This document shows positions 9,807 through 19,199 of a stretch of DNA of 64,000 nucleotides, piece by piece (the stretch's first letter is position 1; the number at the start of each line of letters is the position of its first letter). The notes beneath the pieces were generated by a model. That model had not been told where the DNA came from. It was given only the letters and a program-made list of their open reading frames with translations, and made no database searches. The DNA comes from Beijerinckiaceae bacterium (GTDB taxonomy: Bacteria > Pseudomonadota > Alphaproteobacteria > Rhizobiales > Beijerinckiaceae), in assembly GCA_027532775.1 (NCBI GenBank), contig JAPZTO010000002.1:744001-808000 (forward strand), in the 5' to 3' direction. The position numbers and the translations under genes were made by a program.

Positions 9807-10919
9807 TCAGGTGATGGAGCCGACGACACCCTCGGCGAGGAAGTTCATCCCGTCGAGCACGCGGTCGAAATTGTCATAGCTGGCATTGGGCAGTACCACG
9901 TTGCCCTTGTTGTCTTTCACCGGGCCCTTGAGGATCGGCTTGTTGGCCTTGAGATCGGCGATCGCCGCCTCGGCCGCCTTGCGCGCCGCCTCCTCGGCAC
10001 CGGCCCCGAAGGCGGTGTTGCGCACCATGTCCTTGTCGTAGCCGCCGAAAACGACATTCGGCACCGGCTGGCCCTTGGCGATGGCATCGGCGAAGACCTT
10101 GTAGATCGTCTCCCACTTGTATTCTGCGCCGGTGATAAAGCCCTTCGGCGCAAGCGGCGCCTGGCTGGCATTGTGGCCGAGGCTCTTGATGCCCCGGCGC
10201 TCGGCGGTCTCGATCACCACTTTCGGGCTGTCGACATGGCAGGTGAGGATGTCACAACCGGCACCGATCAGCGCATTGGCGGCTTCCGCCTCGCGCACCG
10301 GGAGGGCCCAGTCGCCGGTGAAGATCACCTGGAGGGTGGCGTTCGGATTGACCGAGCGCGCGCCCCAAAGCACCGAGTTGATGTTGCGCAGGACGCTGGA
10401 AATCGGCTTGGCGGCCACGAAGCCGATCTTGTTGGTCTTGGTCGAAAGGCCGGCCGCGACGCCATTCACGTAATGCGCCTGGTCGAGATAGCCGAAATAG
10501 CTGCCGGCATTGTCCGGATGCTTGCCCTTTTCCCAGAGCGGCGCGGCATGGCGCAGGGTGACCTTGGGATACTTCTTCGCGACGTCGACCATGAAGGGGT
10601 TGAAATAGCCGAAGGACGTGGCGAGGATGAGATTGGCCCCTTCGAGATTGATCATCGATTCCATGGACTTGGCCACGGCCGCTGTCTCGGCGACGTTCTC
10701 TTCCTCGATGATCTTGACGCCCGGAGTCGCCTTCAAGGCGCCGATCGACACCGCATGGGCCTGGTTCCAGCCGAAATCATCCTTCGGGCCGACATAGACA
10801 ATCCCGATGGTCACGTTGGTGGCGGCACGCAACGCCACCGGGAAACCGAACGAGGCGGCCGCAACGCCGGCAGCTGTACCCTTCAACAGGGAGCGGCGGG
10901 ACAGAAGATCAAAGGTCAT
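9807..10919 (-). CDS. BMP-family ABC transporter substrate-binding protein with Tat-like signal
   Basis: LSRRSLLKGTAAGVAAASFGFPVALRAATNVTIGIVYVGPKDDFGWNQAHA; BMP-domain motifs (DDFGWNQAH; GFVAAKPISSVLRNIN). Confidence 0.9.
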   Translation of the reverse strand: MTFDLLSRRSLLKGTAAGVAAASFGFPVALRAATNVTIGIVYVGPKDDFGWNQAHAVSIGALKATPGVKIIEEENVAETAAVAKSMESMINLEGANLILATSFGYFNPFMVDVAKKYPKVTLRHAAPLWEKGKHPDNAGSYFGYLDQAHYVNGVAAGLSTKTNKIGFVAAKPISSVLRNINSVLWGARSVNPNATLQVIFTGDWALPVREAEAANALIGAGCDILTCHVDSPKVVIETAERRGIKSLGHNASQAPLAPKGFITGAEYKWETIYKVFADAIAKGQPVPNVVFGGYDKDMVRNTAFGAGAEEAARKAAEAAIADLKANKPILKGPVKDNKGNVVLPNASYDNFDRVLDGMNFLAEGVVGSIT

Positions 10920-11232
10920 GCGGGGCTCCTGAAGCTGGATGACGGACCTGACCGGACAGGTGCAGGACAGGACCAAGCAACGCCCATGCCATGCGATCCC
11001 GCCGGCCGCGCCGGGGCTCTGACGAATTTCACTGCATACAATCCAGCGTGCGCGCCCAAGAAATGAACAGACATGGCGTTGCTTGCGGCACCTGGCCGGG
11101 CCACCGGACCGCAAGCCTGGACGGGGGCCTTTCCCGGCAATGCCCCGCCTTCACGTGTCCCCTGCACGCATCCATGGCATGCCGATTGCTGAACCCCGCA
11201 TGTCCTTTCGCAGCCCGCCCCAGGAGCGCCGC

Positions 11233-11448
11233 ATGCCCGCGTCCGACCCGCCCGATTTCGAGGCCCTTGCCAGCGCGCTCGCCCGCGCGCTCGCGCTTCC
11301 GGTAACGGAAGAGACCCTGCCCGGCGTGGCCACGAACCTGGCGCTGGCCTACCGCCTTGCGCCGGCCTTCCTTGACTTTCCGCTGCCGGACACGCTCGAA
11401 CCCGCTGCGATCTTCGATCCGCGCCCCAACCCGGTTGTGGCACCATGA
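11233..11448 (+). CDS. atzG: AtzG-like small subunit (DUF4089-type)
   Basis: 71-aa protein MPASDPPDFEALASALARALALPVTEETLPGVATNLALAYRLAPAFLDFPLPDTLEPAAIFDP. Overlaps the AtzE-like start by 4 bp (ATGA). Confidence 0.75.
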   Translation: MPASDPPDFEALASALARALALPVTEETLPGVATNLALAYRLAPAFLDFPLPDTLEPAAIFDPRPNPVVAP

Positions 11449-12836
11449 CGGACTGGACGCGCGAAAGCGGGGCCAGCATTGCCGGAGCGGTCCGGGCCGG
11501 CGAGATCACCGCCCGCTCGATCGTGGAGCGCCATCTCGACGTGATCGAGGCGCGCAATCCGCTGCTGAAGGCCTTTACCGATGTTACGGCCGGCCGCGCC
11601 CTCGCGACCGCCGAGCGCCTCGATGCCCGGAGGCGACGCGGCGAGGCCTTGCCGCCCCTGGCCGGCGTTCCCTTCGCCGTCAAGAACCTGTTCGATATGG
11701 CCGGACTGCCAACCCGGGCCGGATCGAAGATCAACCGTGACCGGCCAGCGAGCGAGGTCGATGCCACGGCCATCTCCCGGCTGGAGGCAGCAGGCGCAAT
11801 CCTCATAGGTGGCGTGAACATGGGCGAATATGCCTATGATTTCACAGGACGAAACGCCCATGATGGCCATTCCCGGAATCCCCATGATCCGGAGCGGATG
11901 ACCGGTGGCTCTTCCGGCGGATCGGGTGGCTGTGTCGCGGCGGGCATGGCTCCCGTTGCGCTCGGCTCTGACACGAATGGCTCGATCCGGGTGCCGGCCT
12001 CTCTCTGCGGACTGTTCGGCCTGAAGCCGACCTATGGCGCCCTTTCCCGCGGGGGGAGTTTCCCCTTCGTCACCAGCCTTGACCATGTCGGCCCGCTGGC
12101 GCGCAATGTCGAGGATCTCGCGATGGTCCATGATGCGATGCGCGGCCGCGACCCGCGCGACCCTGCCTGCTGGGGTGGCCCGGCAGAGCCACTCGCACCG
12201 CAGATCGAGAACGGCATTGGTGGCCTGCGCATTGCCCGGGCCGGAGGCTATTTCACGCGGCTGGCCTCGCCGCAGGCCCTCGCAGCCGTCGAGACGGTTG
12301 CCAGCGCGCTCGAGGCCTGGCGGGTCGTGGATGTCCCGGAGGCCGAGCGCGCGCGCGCAGCTGCTTTCGTGATGACCATGACCGAAGGCGCCGCGCTGCA
12401 TCAGGACCGGTTGCGGCAGCGGATTACCGATTTCGACCCGGAAGTCCGCGACCGCCTGCTCGCGGGGGCGATGCTGCCTGGCGCCTGGTATCACCGCGCG
12501 CAGGTGTTCCGGGCCTGGTACAAGGAGGCGGTGGCGGAGCTGTTCCGGGAGGTCGATGTGCTGATCGCCCCGGCCACGCCGGTTTCCGCGCCGCTTGTCG
12601 ACCAGCGGGTCTTCACCGTCGAGGGGCAGGACATGCCCGTCCGGGCCAATCTCGGCATCTTCACGCAGCCGATTTCCTTTATCGGGCTCCCGGTCGTGGC
12701 GGTTCCGGTCTGGCCCGCCACAGGCATGCCGATCGGCGTGCAGGTGATTGCCGCCGCCGGGCGGGATGACCTGGCGCTCCGCATCGCACGCCATCTCGAA
12801 CGCGAGGGCATCTGCGCGGCCCGCGTAGCGGATTGA
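11445..12836 (+). CDS. atzE: AtzE-family amidase (amidase-signature; 1-carboxybiuret hydrolase-like)
   Basis: Amidase signature FAVKNLFDMAGLPT, TGGSSGGSGGCVAAGMAPVALGSDTNGSIRVPASLCGLFGLKPTYG; Ser-cisSer-Lys triad. Paired with an AtzG-like gene. Confidence 0.83.
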   Translation: MTDWTRESGASIAGAVRAGEITARSIVERHLDVIEARNPLLKAFTDVTAGRALATAERLDARRRRGEALPPLAGVPFAVKNLFDMAGLPTRAGSKINRDRPASEVDATAISRLEAAGAILIGGVNMGEYAYDFTGRNAHDGHSRNPHDPERMTGGSSGGSGGCVAAGMAPVALGSDTNGSIRVPASLCGLFGLKPTYGALSRGGSFPFVTSLDHVGPLARNVEDLAMVHDAMRGRDPRDPACWGGPAEPLAPQIENGIGGLRIARAGGYFTRLASPQALAAVETVASALEAWRVVDVPEAERARAAAFVMTMTEGAALHQDRLRQRITDFDPEVRDRLLAGAMLPGAWYHRAQVFRAWYKEAVAELFREVDVLIAPATPVSAPLVDQRVFTVEGQDMPVRANLGIFTQPISFIGLPVVAVPVWPATGMPIGVQVIAAAGRDDLALRIARHLEREGICAARVAD

Positions 12837-12869
12837 TGCGTCTGCTTGACGGGCGGGGGCGCGACATTC

Positions 12870-12889
12870 CCGGGCGCCCTGCCCGGTTT
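12870..12889 (+). terminator. possible terminator after atzE-like gene
   Basis: CCGGGC-gccct-GCCCGG followed by TTT. Confidence 0.35.
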
Positions 12890-13009
12890 CCGCAGCGCTG
12901 CCATCGGAAAAGACCCCTGCCCTGACCGGACGAGACCTGCTATGGGGACGGCTCTGGCGCCGTGCCGGTTGCGCGATTCACGCGCTGCGAACCAAGAATG
13001 CTTCCCTGA

Positions 13010-14749
13010 ATGTCCGTTTCCGCCATCCTGCCTTCCGCGCTGCATCCGTTTCTGGCTGCCTCCCTCGCGCGCAAGGGCTATGACAGCCTGACCCCCGTGC
13101 AATCGGCTGTCGCCGATCCGGCATTGGCCCATCGCGATCTGCTCGTCTCGTCACGGACTGGATCCGGCAAGACGGTTGCCTATGGGCTCGGCATTGCGCC
13201 GGCCCTGCTGAAGGATGCGCTGCCGCCGGCCGGCAAGCCGCTGGCGCTTGTCATCGCACCAACACGCGAACTGGCCCTGCAGGTGCAGCGCGAATTGCGC
13301 TGGCTCTACGAGGATGCCGGCGCGATCATCACGTCCTGCGTCGGCGGCATGGATTCCCGGGCGGAGCGGAAGCATCTCGAACGCGGCGTGCATATTGTCG
13401 TCGGCACGCCGGGGCGGCTGGTCGATCACCTGACCCGGGGCGCGCTCGATCTCGGTGCGCTCGCCGCCATCGTGCTCGACGAGGCCGACGAGATGCTCGA
13501 TCTGGGCTTCCGTGAGGATCTCGAGACCATCCTGGCCGCCACGCCGGAACGCCGGCGCACATTGCTGTTCTCGGCCACCCTGCCGAAAGGTATCGTCGCG
13601 CTCGCGACCCGCTTCCAGCGTGATGCCGCGCGGATCGAGGTGGCCAGCGATGTTTCCGGCCATGCCGATATCGAGCATCGCGCGGCCATGGTCCGGCCGC
13701 ATGCAGTCGAGCATGGCGTCGTCAACCTGCTGCGCCAGAGCGACTCGCCCGCAACCCTCGTCTTCTGCAATACCCGCGAGGCCGTGCGGCATCTCCATGC
13801 CACGCTGACCGAGCGCGGTTTCGCCGCCGTCACGCTGTCGGGCGAACTCGGCCAGAACGAGCGGAACCAGGCCTTGCAGGCCCTGCGTGATGGCCGGGCC
13901 CGCGTCTGCATCGCCACCGATGTCGCGGCGCGCGGGATCGACCTGCCGCATCTCGGCCTCGTCATCCACGCTGACCTGCCGCATGATTCCGAAGTGCTGC
14001 AGCATCGTTCCGGCCGGACAGGCCGCGCAGGGCGCAAGGGCATCAGCGTCATGCTGGTCCCGCCCAGCAAGCGGCGGAAGGCGGAGCGTCTCTTTGCCGA
14101 AGGGGGCATCCAGCCGCGCTGGGTTGCGCTGCCGGGCGCGGACGAGATCCGCCAGCTGGATCAGGAACGGATGCTGGTTGACGAGAGCGCCTTCCAGGAC
14201 CTAAGCGAGTTCGACTGGGAAATGGCCTCGGCCTTCCTTTCGCGCCGCTCGCCCAAGGAAATCGCGGCCGCCCTCGCCCGCGTTTTCAGGCAGCGCCTGC
14301 CCGAGCCGGAAGAGATCGACCCTCTGCCCGTCGAGGAGCCGCGCGCCAGCAGCAAGGGCAAGCCGGGGCCCGGCCCGACCGGGCCGATGGCCGGCCGCTG
14401 GTTCGAACTGTCGATCGGGCGGGCAAACAAGGCGGAACCGAAGGGCATTCTGAAGATGCTGACGCGCCGGGGCAATCTCGAACGGCACCTGATCGGTGCC
14501 ATCCGCATCCATGACCGGACAACCGAAGTCGAGATCAGCGCCGAGGCAGCCGAGAAATTCGAGCGCCGCATGGCGAATGGCAAGTCCGACGAGGTGGCCA
14601 TCCGCCCTCTCGCCGAGCCGGCGCCGCGCCAGAAGCGCAGGCCCCCGCCGCGCGACCGGGCGCCTGAGCCGGCTCGCGCCAAACCGGATCACAAGCCGGA
14701 TCACAAGCCGGATCGGAAGCCGCATCGCAAAGGGAAGCGCCAAGGATAA
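13010..14749 (+). CDS. DEAD-box RNA helicase with DbpA-like RNA-binding domain
   Basis: TGSGKT, PTRELALQ, VLDEADEMLDLGF, SATLP, VAARGIDLP, HRSGRTGRAG; C-terminal GRWFELSIGRANKAEPKGILKMLTRRG. Confidence 0.95.
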   Translation: MSVSAILPSALHPFLAASLARKGYDSLTPVQSAVADPALAHRDLLVSSRTGSGKTVAYGLGIAPALLKDALPPAGKPLALVIAPTRELALQVQRELRWLYEDAGAIITSCVGGMDSRAERKHLERGVHIVVGTPGRLVDHLTRGALDLGALAAIVLDEADEMLDLGFREDLETILAATPERRRTLLFSATLPKGIVALATRFQRDAARIEVASDVSGHADIEHRAAMVRPHAVEHGVVNLLRQSDSPATLVFCNTREAVRHLHATLTERGFAAVTLSGELGQNERNQALQALRDGRARVCIATDVAARGIDLPHLGLVIHADLPHDSEVLQHRSGRTGRAGRKGISVMLVPPSKRRKAERLFAEGGIQPRWVALPGADEIRQLDQERMLVDESAFQDLSEFDWEMASAFLSRRSPKEIAAALARVFRQRLPEPEEIDPLPVEEPRASSKGKPGPGPTGPMAGRWFELSIGRANKAEPKGILKMLTRRGNLERHLIGAIRIHDRTTEVEISAEAAEKFERRMANGKSDEVAIRPLAEPAPRQKRRPPPRDRAPEPARAKPDHKPDHKPDRKPHRKGKRQG

Positions 14750-14829
14750 CCCCGATCGGCTTCCTCTTGCCAGACCGGTCCCGGGCCGATAGACAGCGCG
14801 TCCCGTTCCAGAAGCAACCCGGAAATCCC

Positions 14830-16143
14830 ATGCCGAGCGACAAGCCCGCCGTCTCGATCGGCATCGATTTTGGCACTTCCAACACGGTCGTGGCTCTGGC
14901 CGGGCCGGATCACACCGTCCGCACCCTGCGTTTCCGCCATGACGGGCAGGATCACGATGTCTATGCCTCGGCCCTGTGCTTCTGGCAGGACCGGCCAGGC
15001 AGCAGCGTGCCGGCGAATATCGAGGGCGGTCCCTGGGCGCTGGAACAGATGCGCGAGAGCCTCACGGCACTTCGCTTCATCCAGTCCTTCAAGACCTTCG
15101 CCGCCAGCCGTACGTTCCAGCACACGACCATTTTCCGGCAGCGCTACCGGTTCGAGGATCTGCTGGCCACGTTCCTGAGGACACTGGCGCGGCATGCCGG
15201 GCCGGATCTCGATCTTGGCGCGGCGCGCGTGCAGATCGGCCGGCCGGTGCGCTTCGCGGGCAGCAACCCGGATGACGGGCTGGCCATGCAGCGCTATGGC
15301 GAGGCGTTCGGCCGCCTCGGCGCGACATCCCCGCGCTACATCTACGAGCCGGTCGGCGCGGCCTTTTCCTTCGCGCGGAGCCTCGACCGCGACGCGACCG
15401 TGCTGGTGGCGGATTTCGGCGGCGGGACCAGCGATTTCTCGATCATGCGCTTTACCCGCGAGGCTGGCCTCCTGCGGGCCGAGCCGCTGGGCCATGCCGG
15501 CATCGGCATTGCTGGCGACACGTTCGATGCGCGGATCGTCGACCATGTCGTCTCGCCGCGGCTGGGCAAGGGCGGGCGCTACCGCTCTTTCGGAAAGGTT
15601 CTGCCGATCCCGGTCCATTATTACGGCACGCTGGCGCGCTGGAACGAGTTGGCTCTGATGAAGGGCAGCGCGGATATGCGCGAGTTGCATGAACTGGCCC
15701 GCGCGGCGCTTGAACCCGGGCCGCTGGAGGATTTCATCGCGCTGGTCGAGAATGATCTCGGCTTCGCGCTCTACCGGGCCGTCTCGGCGGCGAAGGTCGG
15801 CCTGTCGCGCGAGGAAGCGATCGAATTCCGCTTTGCCGATGGCGCGCTCGAACTGGCTTCGACAATCCGCCGGGCGGATTTCGAGCAATGGATCGCCGAG
15901 GATCTCTCCCGGCTGGACCGGACGGTTGACCAGGTGATGGCCGAAGCCGGGCTCGGGCCGGAGGCGATCGAACGCGTCTTCCTGACCGGCGGCACCTCCT
16001 TCGTGCCGGCCGTGCAGCAGCTTTTCGCGCGCCGGTTCGGCGAGTCCAAGCTGACGGCCGCCGACCAGTTTGAATCCATTGCGCAGGGGCTTGCACTGAT
16101 CGGGCATGCGGAAAACCCGGATCAATGGGCGATGGCGGCCTGA
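14830..16143 (+). CDS. yegD: Hsp70-family protein, YegD-like
   Basis: SIGIDFGTSNTVVALAG, VLVADFGGGTSDFSIMRF, VFLTGGTSFVPAVQQLF. Confidence 0.85.
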   Translation: MPSDKPAVSIGIDFGTSNTVVALAGPDHTVRTLRFRHDGQDHDVYASALCFWQDRPGSSVPANIEGGPWALEQMRESLTALRFIQSFKTFAASRTFQHTTIFRQRYRFEDLLATFLRTLARHAGPDLDLGAARVQIGRPVRFAGSNPDDGLAMQRYGEAFGRLGATSPRYIYEPVGAAFSFARSLDRDATVLVADFGGGTSDFSIMRFTREAGLLRAEPLGHAGIGIAGDTFDARIVDHVVSPRLGKGGRYRSFGKVLPIPVHYYGTLARWNELALMKGSADMRELHELARAALEPGPLEDFIALVENDLGFALYRAVSAAKVGLSREEAIEFRFADGALELASTIRRADFEQWIAEDLSRLDRTVDQVMAEAGLGPEAIERVFLTGGTSFVPAVQQLFARRFGESKLTAADQFESIAQGLALIGHAENPDQWAMAA

Positions 16144-16205
16144 CCTCGCCCCCGTCGCAAATCCTGCGCGACACTCTGTCACTTGGCGAAATCCCCTGGT
16201 ATCGT

Positions 16206-16227
16206 ATTTTCAGAAATGTCTGAAAAT
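16206..16227. promoter_or_regulatory. operator-like palindrome ATTTTCAGA-aatg-TCTGAAAAT
   Basis: Perfect 9-bp arms with a 4-nt spacer, ending 11 bp before the regulator start codon. Confidence 0.6.
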
Positions 16228-16238
16228 TCGGGATTGTC

Positions 16239-16823
16239 GTGATGTCCGTGCCTCCGCTCTGCGAAGCCTTCGTCCTGCATTTCGGCGAGATGGGGAGCCG
16301 CTGGGGCATCAACCGGACGGTCGGGCAGATCTATGCTGTTCTCTTCATTGCCGAACGCCCGCTTTGCGCTGACGACATCGTCGACCGGCTGGGGATCTCG
16401 CGGTCCAATGTCTCGATGGGCCTGAAGGAGCTTCAGAGCTGGAACCTGCTGCGCCAGCGCTCGATTCCCGGCGACCGACGTGAATTCTTCCACACCCCGG
16501 ACGATATCTACGCCATCGTGCGCACGCTGGTCGACGAACGCAAGAAGCGGGAAATCGACCCGACCCTCTCGGTCCTGCGCGAATTGCTGATGCGCTCGCC
16601 GGAAAGCGAGAGCGAACGCCATGCGCAGGAACGCATGCGGGAGATGCATGACCTCATCGAGTTGCTGACCAGCTGGTATGCCGATGTGCAGAAACTCGAA
16701 ACCGAACGCCTGATCCAGCTTCTGAGCCTCGGCTCGCGGATCGTGAAGGTCCTGGACATGAAGGACCGGCTTTTCGCCCTGCCGGGCGGCAAGCGCAGCG
16801 CCAATCCTGAAAAAGGAAACTGA
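16239..16823 (+). CDS. GbsR/MarR-family transcriptional regulator
   Basis: wHTH: GRTVGQIYAVLFIAERPLCADDIVDRLGISRSNVSMGLKELQSWNLL...GDRREFFHTPDD. Confidence 0.87.
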   Translation: MMSVPPLCEAFVLHFGEMGSRWGINRTVGQIYAVLFIAERPLCADDIVDRLGISRSNVSMGLKELQSWNLLRQRSIPGDRREFFHTPDDIYAIVRTLVDERKKREIDPTLSVLRELLMRSPESESERHAQERMREMHDLIELLTSWYADVQKLETERLIQLLSLGSRIVKVLDMKDRLFALPGGKRSANPEKGN

Positions 16824-16826
16824 CCT

Positions 16827-18173
16827 ATGGATCCTATCCTCCTCGCGCGCATCCAGTTCGGCGCGAATATCTCGTTCCACATCCTGTTTCCGACAATCAC
16901 CATCGCGCTGGGCTGGGTCCTGCTGTTCTTCAAGCTGCGCTTTAACGCGACAGGCAACGAGGCCTGGATGAATGCCTACCGGTTCTGGGTGAAGGTGTTC
17001 GCGCTGTCCTTCGCGCTGGGCGTCGTCTCGGGCATCACGATGAGCTTCCAGTTCGGCACCAACTGGCCGGGCTTCATGGAGCGCGTGGGCAATATTGCGG
17101 GCCCCTTGCTGGCCTATGAGGTGCTGACGGCCTTTTTCCTCGAAGCGACCTTCCTCGGGATCATGCTGTTCGGCTTCCGCCGCGTGCCGGGCTGGGCGCA
17201 TACGCTGGCAACTTTCCTCGTCGCGTTCGGCACCACCATGTCGGCCTTCTGGATTCTTGTTCTCAATTCGTGGATGCACACGCCGGCCGGGTTCGAGATG
17301 CGCGAAGGCGTGGCCCATGCGACCGACTGGATGGCGATCATCTTCAACCCGTCCATGCCTTACAGGCTCGGCCATATGCTGCTCGCCTCGGGCCTGACCT
17401 GCGCATTCCTTGTCGCCGGTCTCTCGGCCTGGCGCTGGCTGCGGCAGGATCGCGGCGAGGATGTCCGCCTCGCCCTGCGCGCGGGGATCTGGCTGGCGGC
17501 CGCGTTGATCCCGGTGCAGATCCTCGTGGGTGACCTGCATGGCCTCAACACGCTCGAACACCAACCCGCAAAGGTGGCGGCGATGGAAGGCAACTGGGAA
17601 ACGCGTGGCAATGTGCCGCTGGTGCTCTTCGCCATCCCGAACGAGCGTGAACGCCGGAACGACTACGCCATCGAAATCCCGAACGGGGCAAGCCTTATCC
17701 TGAAGCACAAGGCCGATGGCGTGGTGCCGGGCCTCAATGACCATATCGGCAAGCACCCCCCGGTGGCGCCGGTCTTCTATGCTTTCCGCATCATGGTCGG
17801 CATGGGCATGGCCATGCTTGCGCTCAGCTGGCTCGGTGCCTTCCTGATCTGGCGGAAGGGCGAGTTGCCGCGGCTGATCGCCTGGGGCTTCGTGGCGATG
17901 ACCTTCTCGGGCTGGGTGGCGACTTTGGCCGGCTGGTATGTCACCGAGATCGGGCGCCAGCCCTGGCTGGTCACCGGTGTCCTGACGACAGCGCAGGCTG
18001 CCTCTGCCGTACCCGCCGGCATGATCGGGACAACGCTGGCGCTGTATCTCGCCATCTATGCCCTGCTGATGGTGGCCTATATCTCGGTCCTGTTCCACCT
18101 TGCCCGGAAGGCGGGCGGGGCGGGCACGACGCCCCCGCCGGTTTACTCCGTGCGCCTTCAGGCTGCGGAGTGA
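16827..18173 (+). CDS. cydA: cytochrome bd-type ubiquinol oxidase subunit I (short Q-loop/CIO-like)
   Basis: LLARIQFGANISFHILFPTITIALGW, GVVSGITMSFQFGTNWPGF, FFLEATFLGIMLFG; 448 aa, without room for the long Q-loop insertion. Confidence 0.95.
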   Translation: MDPILLARIQFGANISFHILFPTITIALGWVLLFFKLRFNATGNEAWMNAYRFWVKVFALSFALGVVSGITMSFQFGTNWPGFMERVGNIAGPLLAYEVLTAFFLEATFLGIMLFGFRRVPGWAHTLATFLVAFGTTMSAFWILVLNSWMHTPAGFEMREGVAHATDWMAIIFNPSMPYRLGHMLLASGLTCAFLVAGLSAWRWLRQDRGEDVRLALRAGIWLAAALIPVQILVGDLHGLNTLEHQPAKVAAMEGNWETRGNVPLVLFAIPNERERRNDYAIEIPNGASLILKHKADGVVPGLNDHIGKHPPVAPVFYAFRIMVGMGMAMLALSWLGAFLIWRKGELPRLIAWGFVAMTFSGWVATLAGWYVTEIGRQPWLVTGVLTTAQAASAVPAGMIGTTLALYLAIYALLMVAYISVLFHLARKAGGAGTTPPPVYSVRLQAAE

Positions 18174-18179
18174 CCAGCC

Positions 18180-19181
18180 ATGGAACTGATCTCGAACAAC
18201 CTGCCCATCGTCTTTGCGGGCCTGATGGCCGTCTCGATCCTCGCCTATGTCATCCTCGACGGATATGACCTCGGCGTCGGGATGCTGATGGCCCGAGGCG
18301 ACCGGAGCGAGCGCGACCGGATGATCGCGACGATCGGCCCGTTCTGGGATGCGAACGAGACCTGGCTCGTGCTCGGCATCGGCCTGCTCCTCGTCGCCTT
18401 CCCCGCCGCGCATGGGTTGATCCTGACCGAACTTTACCTGCCCGTGGCCTTGATGCTCCTCGGCCTGACCTTGCGGGGGGTGGCTTTCGAGTTCCGCGTC
18501 AAGGCGCAGATGCGCTTCCAGAATGCTTGGGACCGGGCCTTTATCGGCGGGTCACTGCTGGCCGCGCTGACGCAGGGTTATATGCTCGGGCGCTATATCA
18601 TGGGCTTTCAGGCCGGGTTCTGGCAGGAAGCCTTCGCGCTGGCGGCCGGCTTCGGGCTCGCGGCCGCCTATACGTTCGTGGGTTCGACCTGGCTGATCGC
18701 CAAGACCGAGGGCGAGTTGCAGGCGCGGGCCGTGAGCTGGGCGCGGGCGAGCCTGCTGTTGACGCTGGCCGGGATGATTGCCGTCTCGCTGGCGACGCCG
18801 CTGGTCTCTCCGCGCATCTTCGATCGCTGGTTCAGCTTCCCGAACATCATTGGTCTAGCCTCGATTCCGCTGATGACCGGCGCCCTGTTCCTCTCGCTCT
18901 GGATCTTCCTGCGGCGGATGCCGCGCGCCGACCACAGCCTCGATCTCGTGCCCTTCCTTGGAGCGATCGCGTTGTTCACGCTCGGCTTTCTTGGCCTCGC
19001 TTATTCCTTTTACCCCTATATCGTGCCGGAAAAGCTGACGATCCGCGCCGCCGCGAGCGCGACCGAAAGTCTATGGATCATCCTGCTCGGCGCCGTTTTC
19101 GTGCTGCCCTTCATCGCCGGCTATACCGCCTTCAGCTATTACGTATTCCGGGGCAAGGCGCGCGAACTGCGCTACGACTGA
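18180..19181 (+). CDS. cydB: cytochrome bd-type ubiquinol oxidase subunit II
   Basis: ILDGYDLGVGMLM, GPFWDANETWLVLG, LRGVAFEFRVKA. Confidence 0.95.
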   Translation: MELISNNLPIVFAGLMAVSILAYVILDGYDLGVGMLMARGDRSERDRMIATIGPFWDANETWLVLGIGLLLVAFPAAHGLILTELYLPVALMLLGLTLRGVAFEFRVKAQMRFQNAWDRAFIGGSLLAALTQGYMLGRYIMGFQAGFWQEAFALAAGFGLAAAYTFVGSTWLIAKTEGELQARAVSWARASLLLTLAGMIAVSLATPLVSPRIFDRWFSFPNIIGLASIPLMTGALFLSLWIFLRRMPRADHSLDLVPFLGAIALFTLGFLGLAYSFYPYIVPEKLTIRAAASATESLWIILLGAVFVLPFIAGYTAFSYYVFRGKARELRYD

Positions 19182-19199
19182 ACGCCTTTCGGCCGGTGC

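Noticed and set aside
11023-11045. TGCATACAATCC motif in the divergent atzG/BMP region as a GntR-type operator
   Set aside because: Only a half-site; no matching inverted arm and no GntR gene nearby.
16179-18413. 744-aa minus-strand ORF
   Set aside because: Antisense to the GbsR regulator and cydA; low-complexity charged composition with no recognisable domain.
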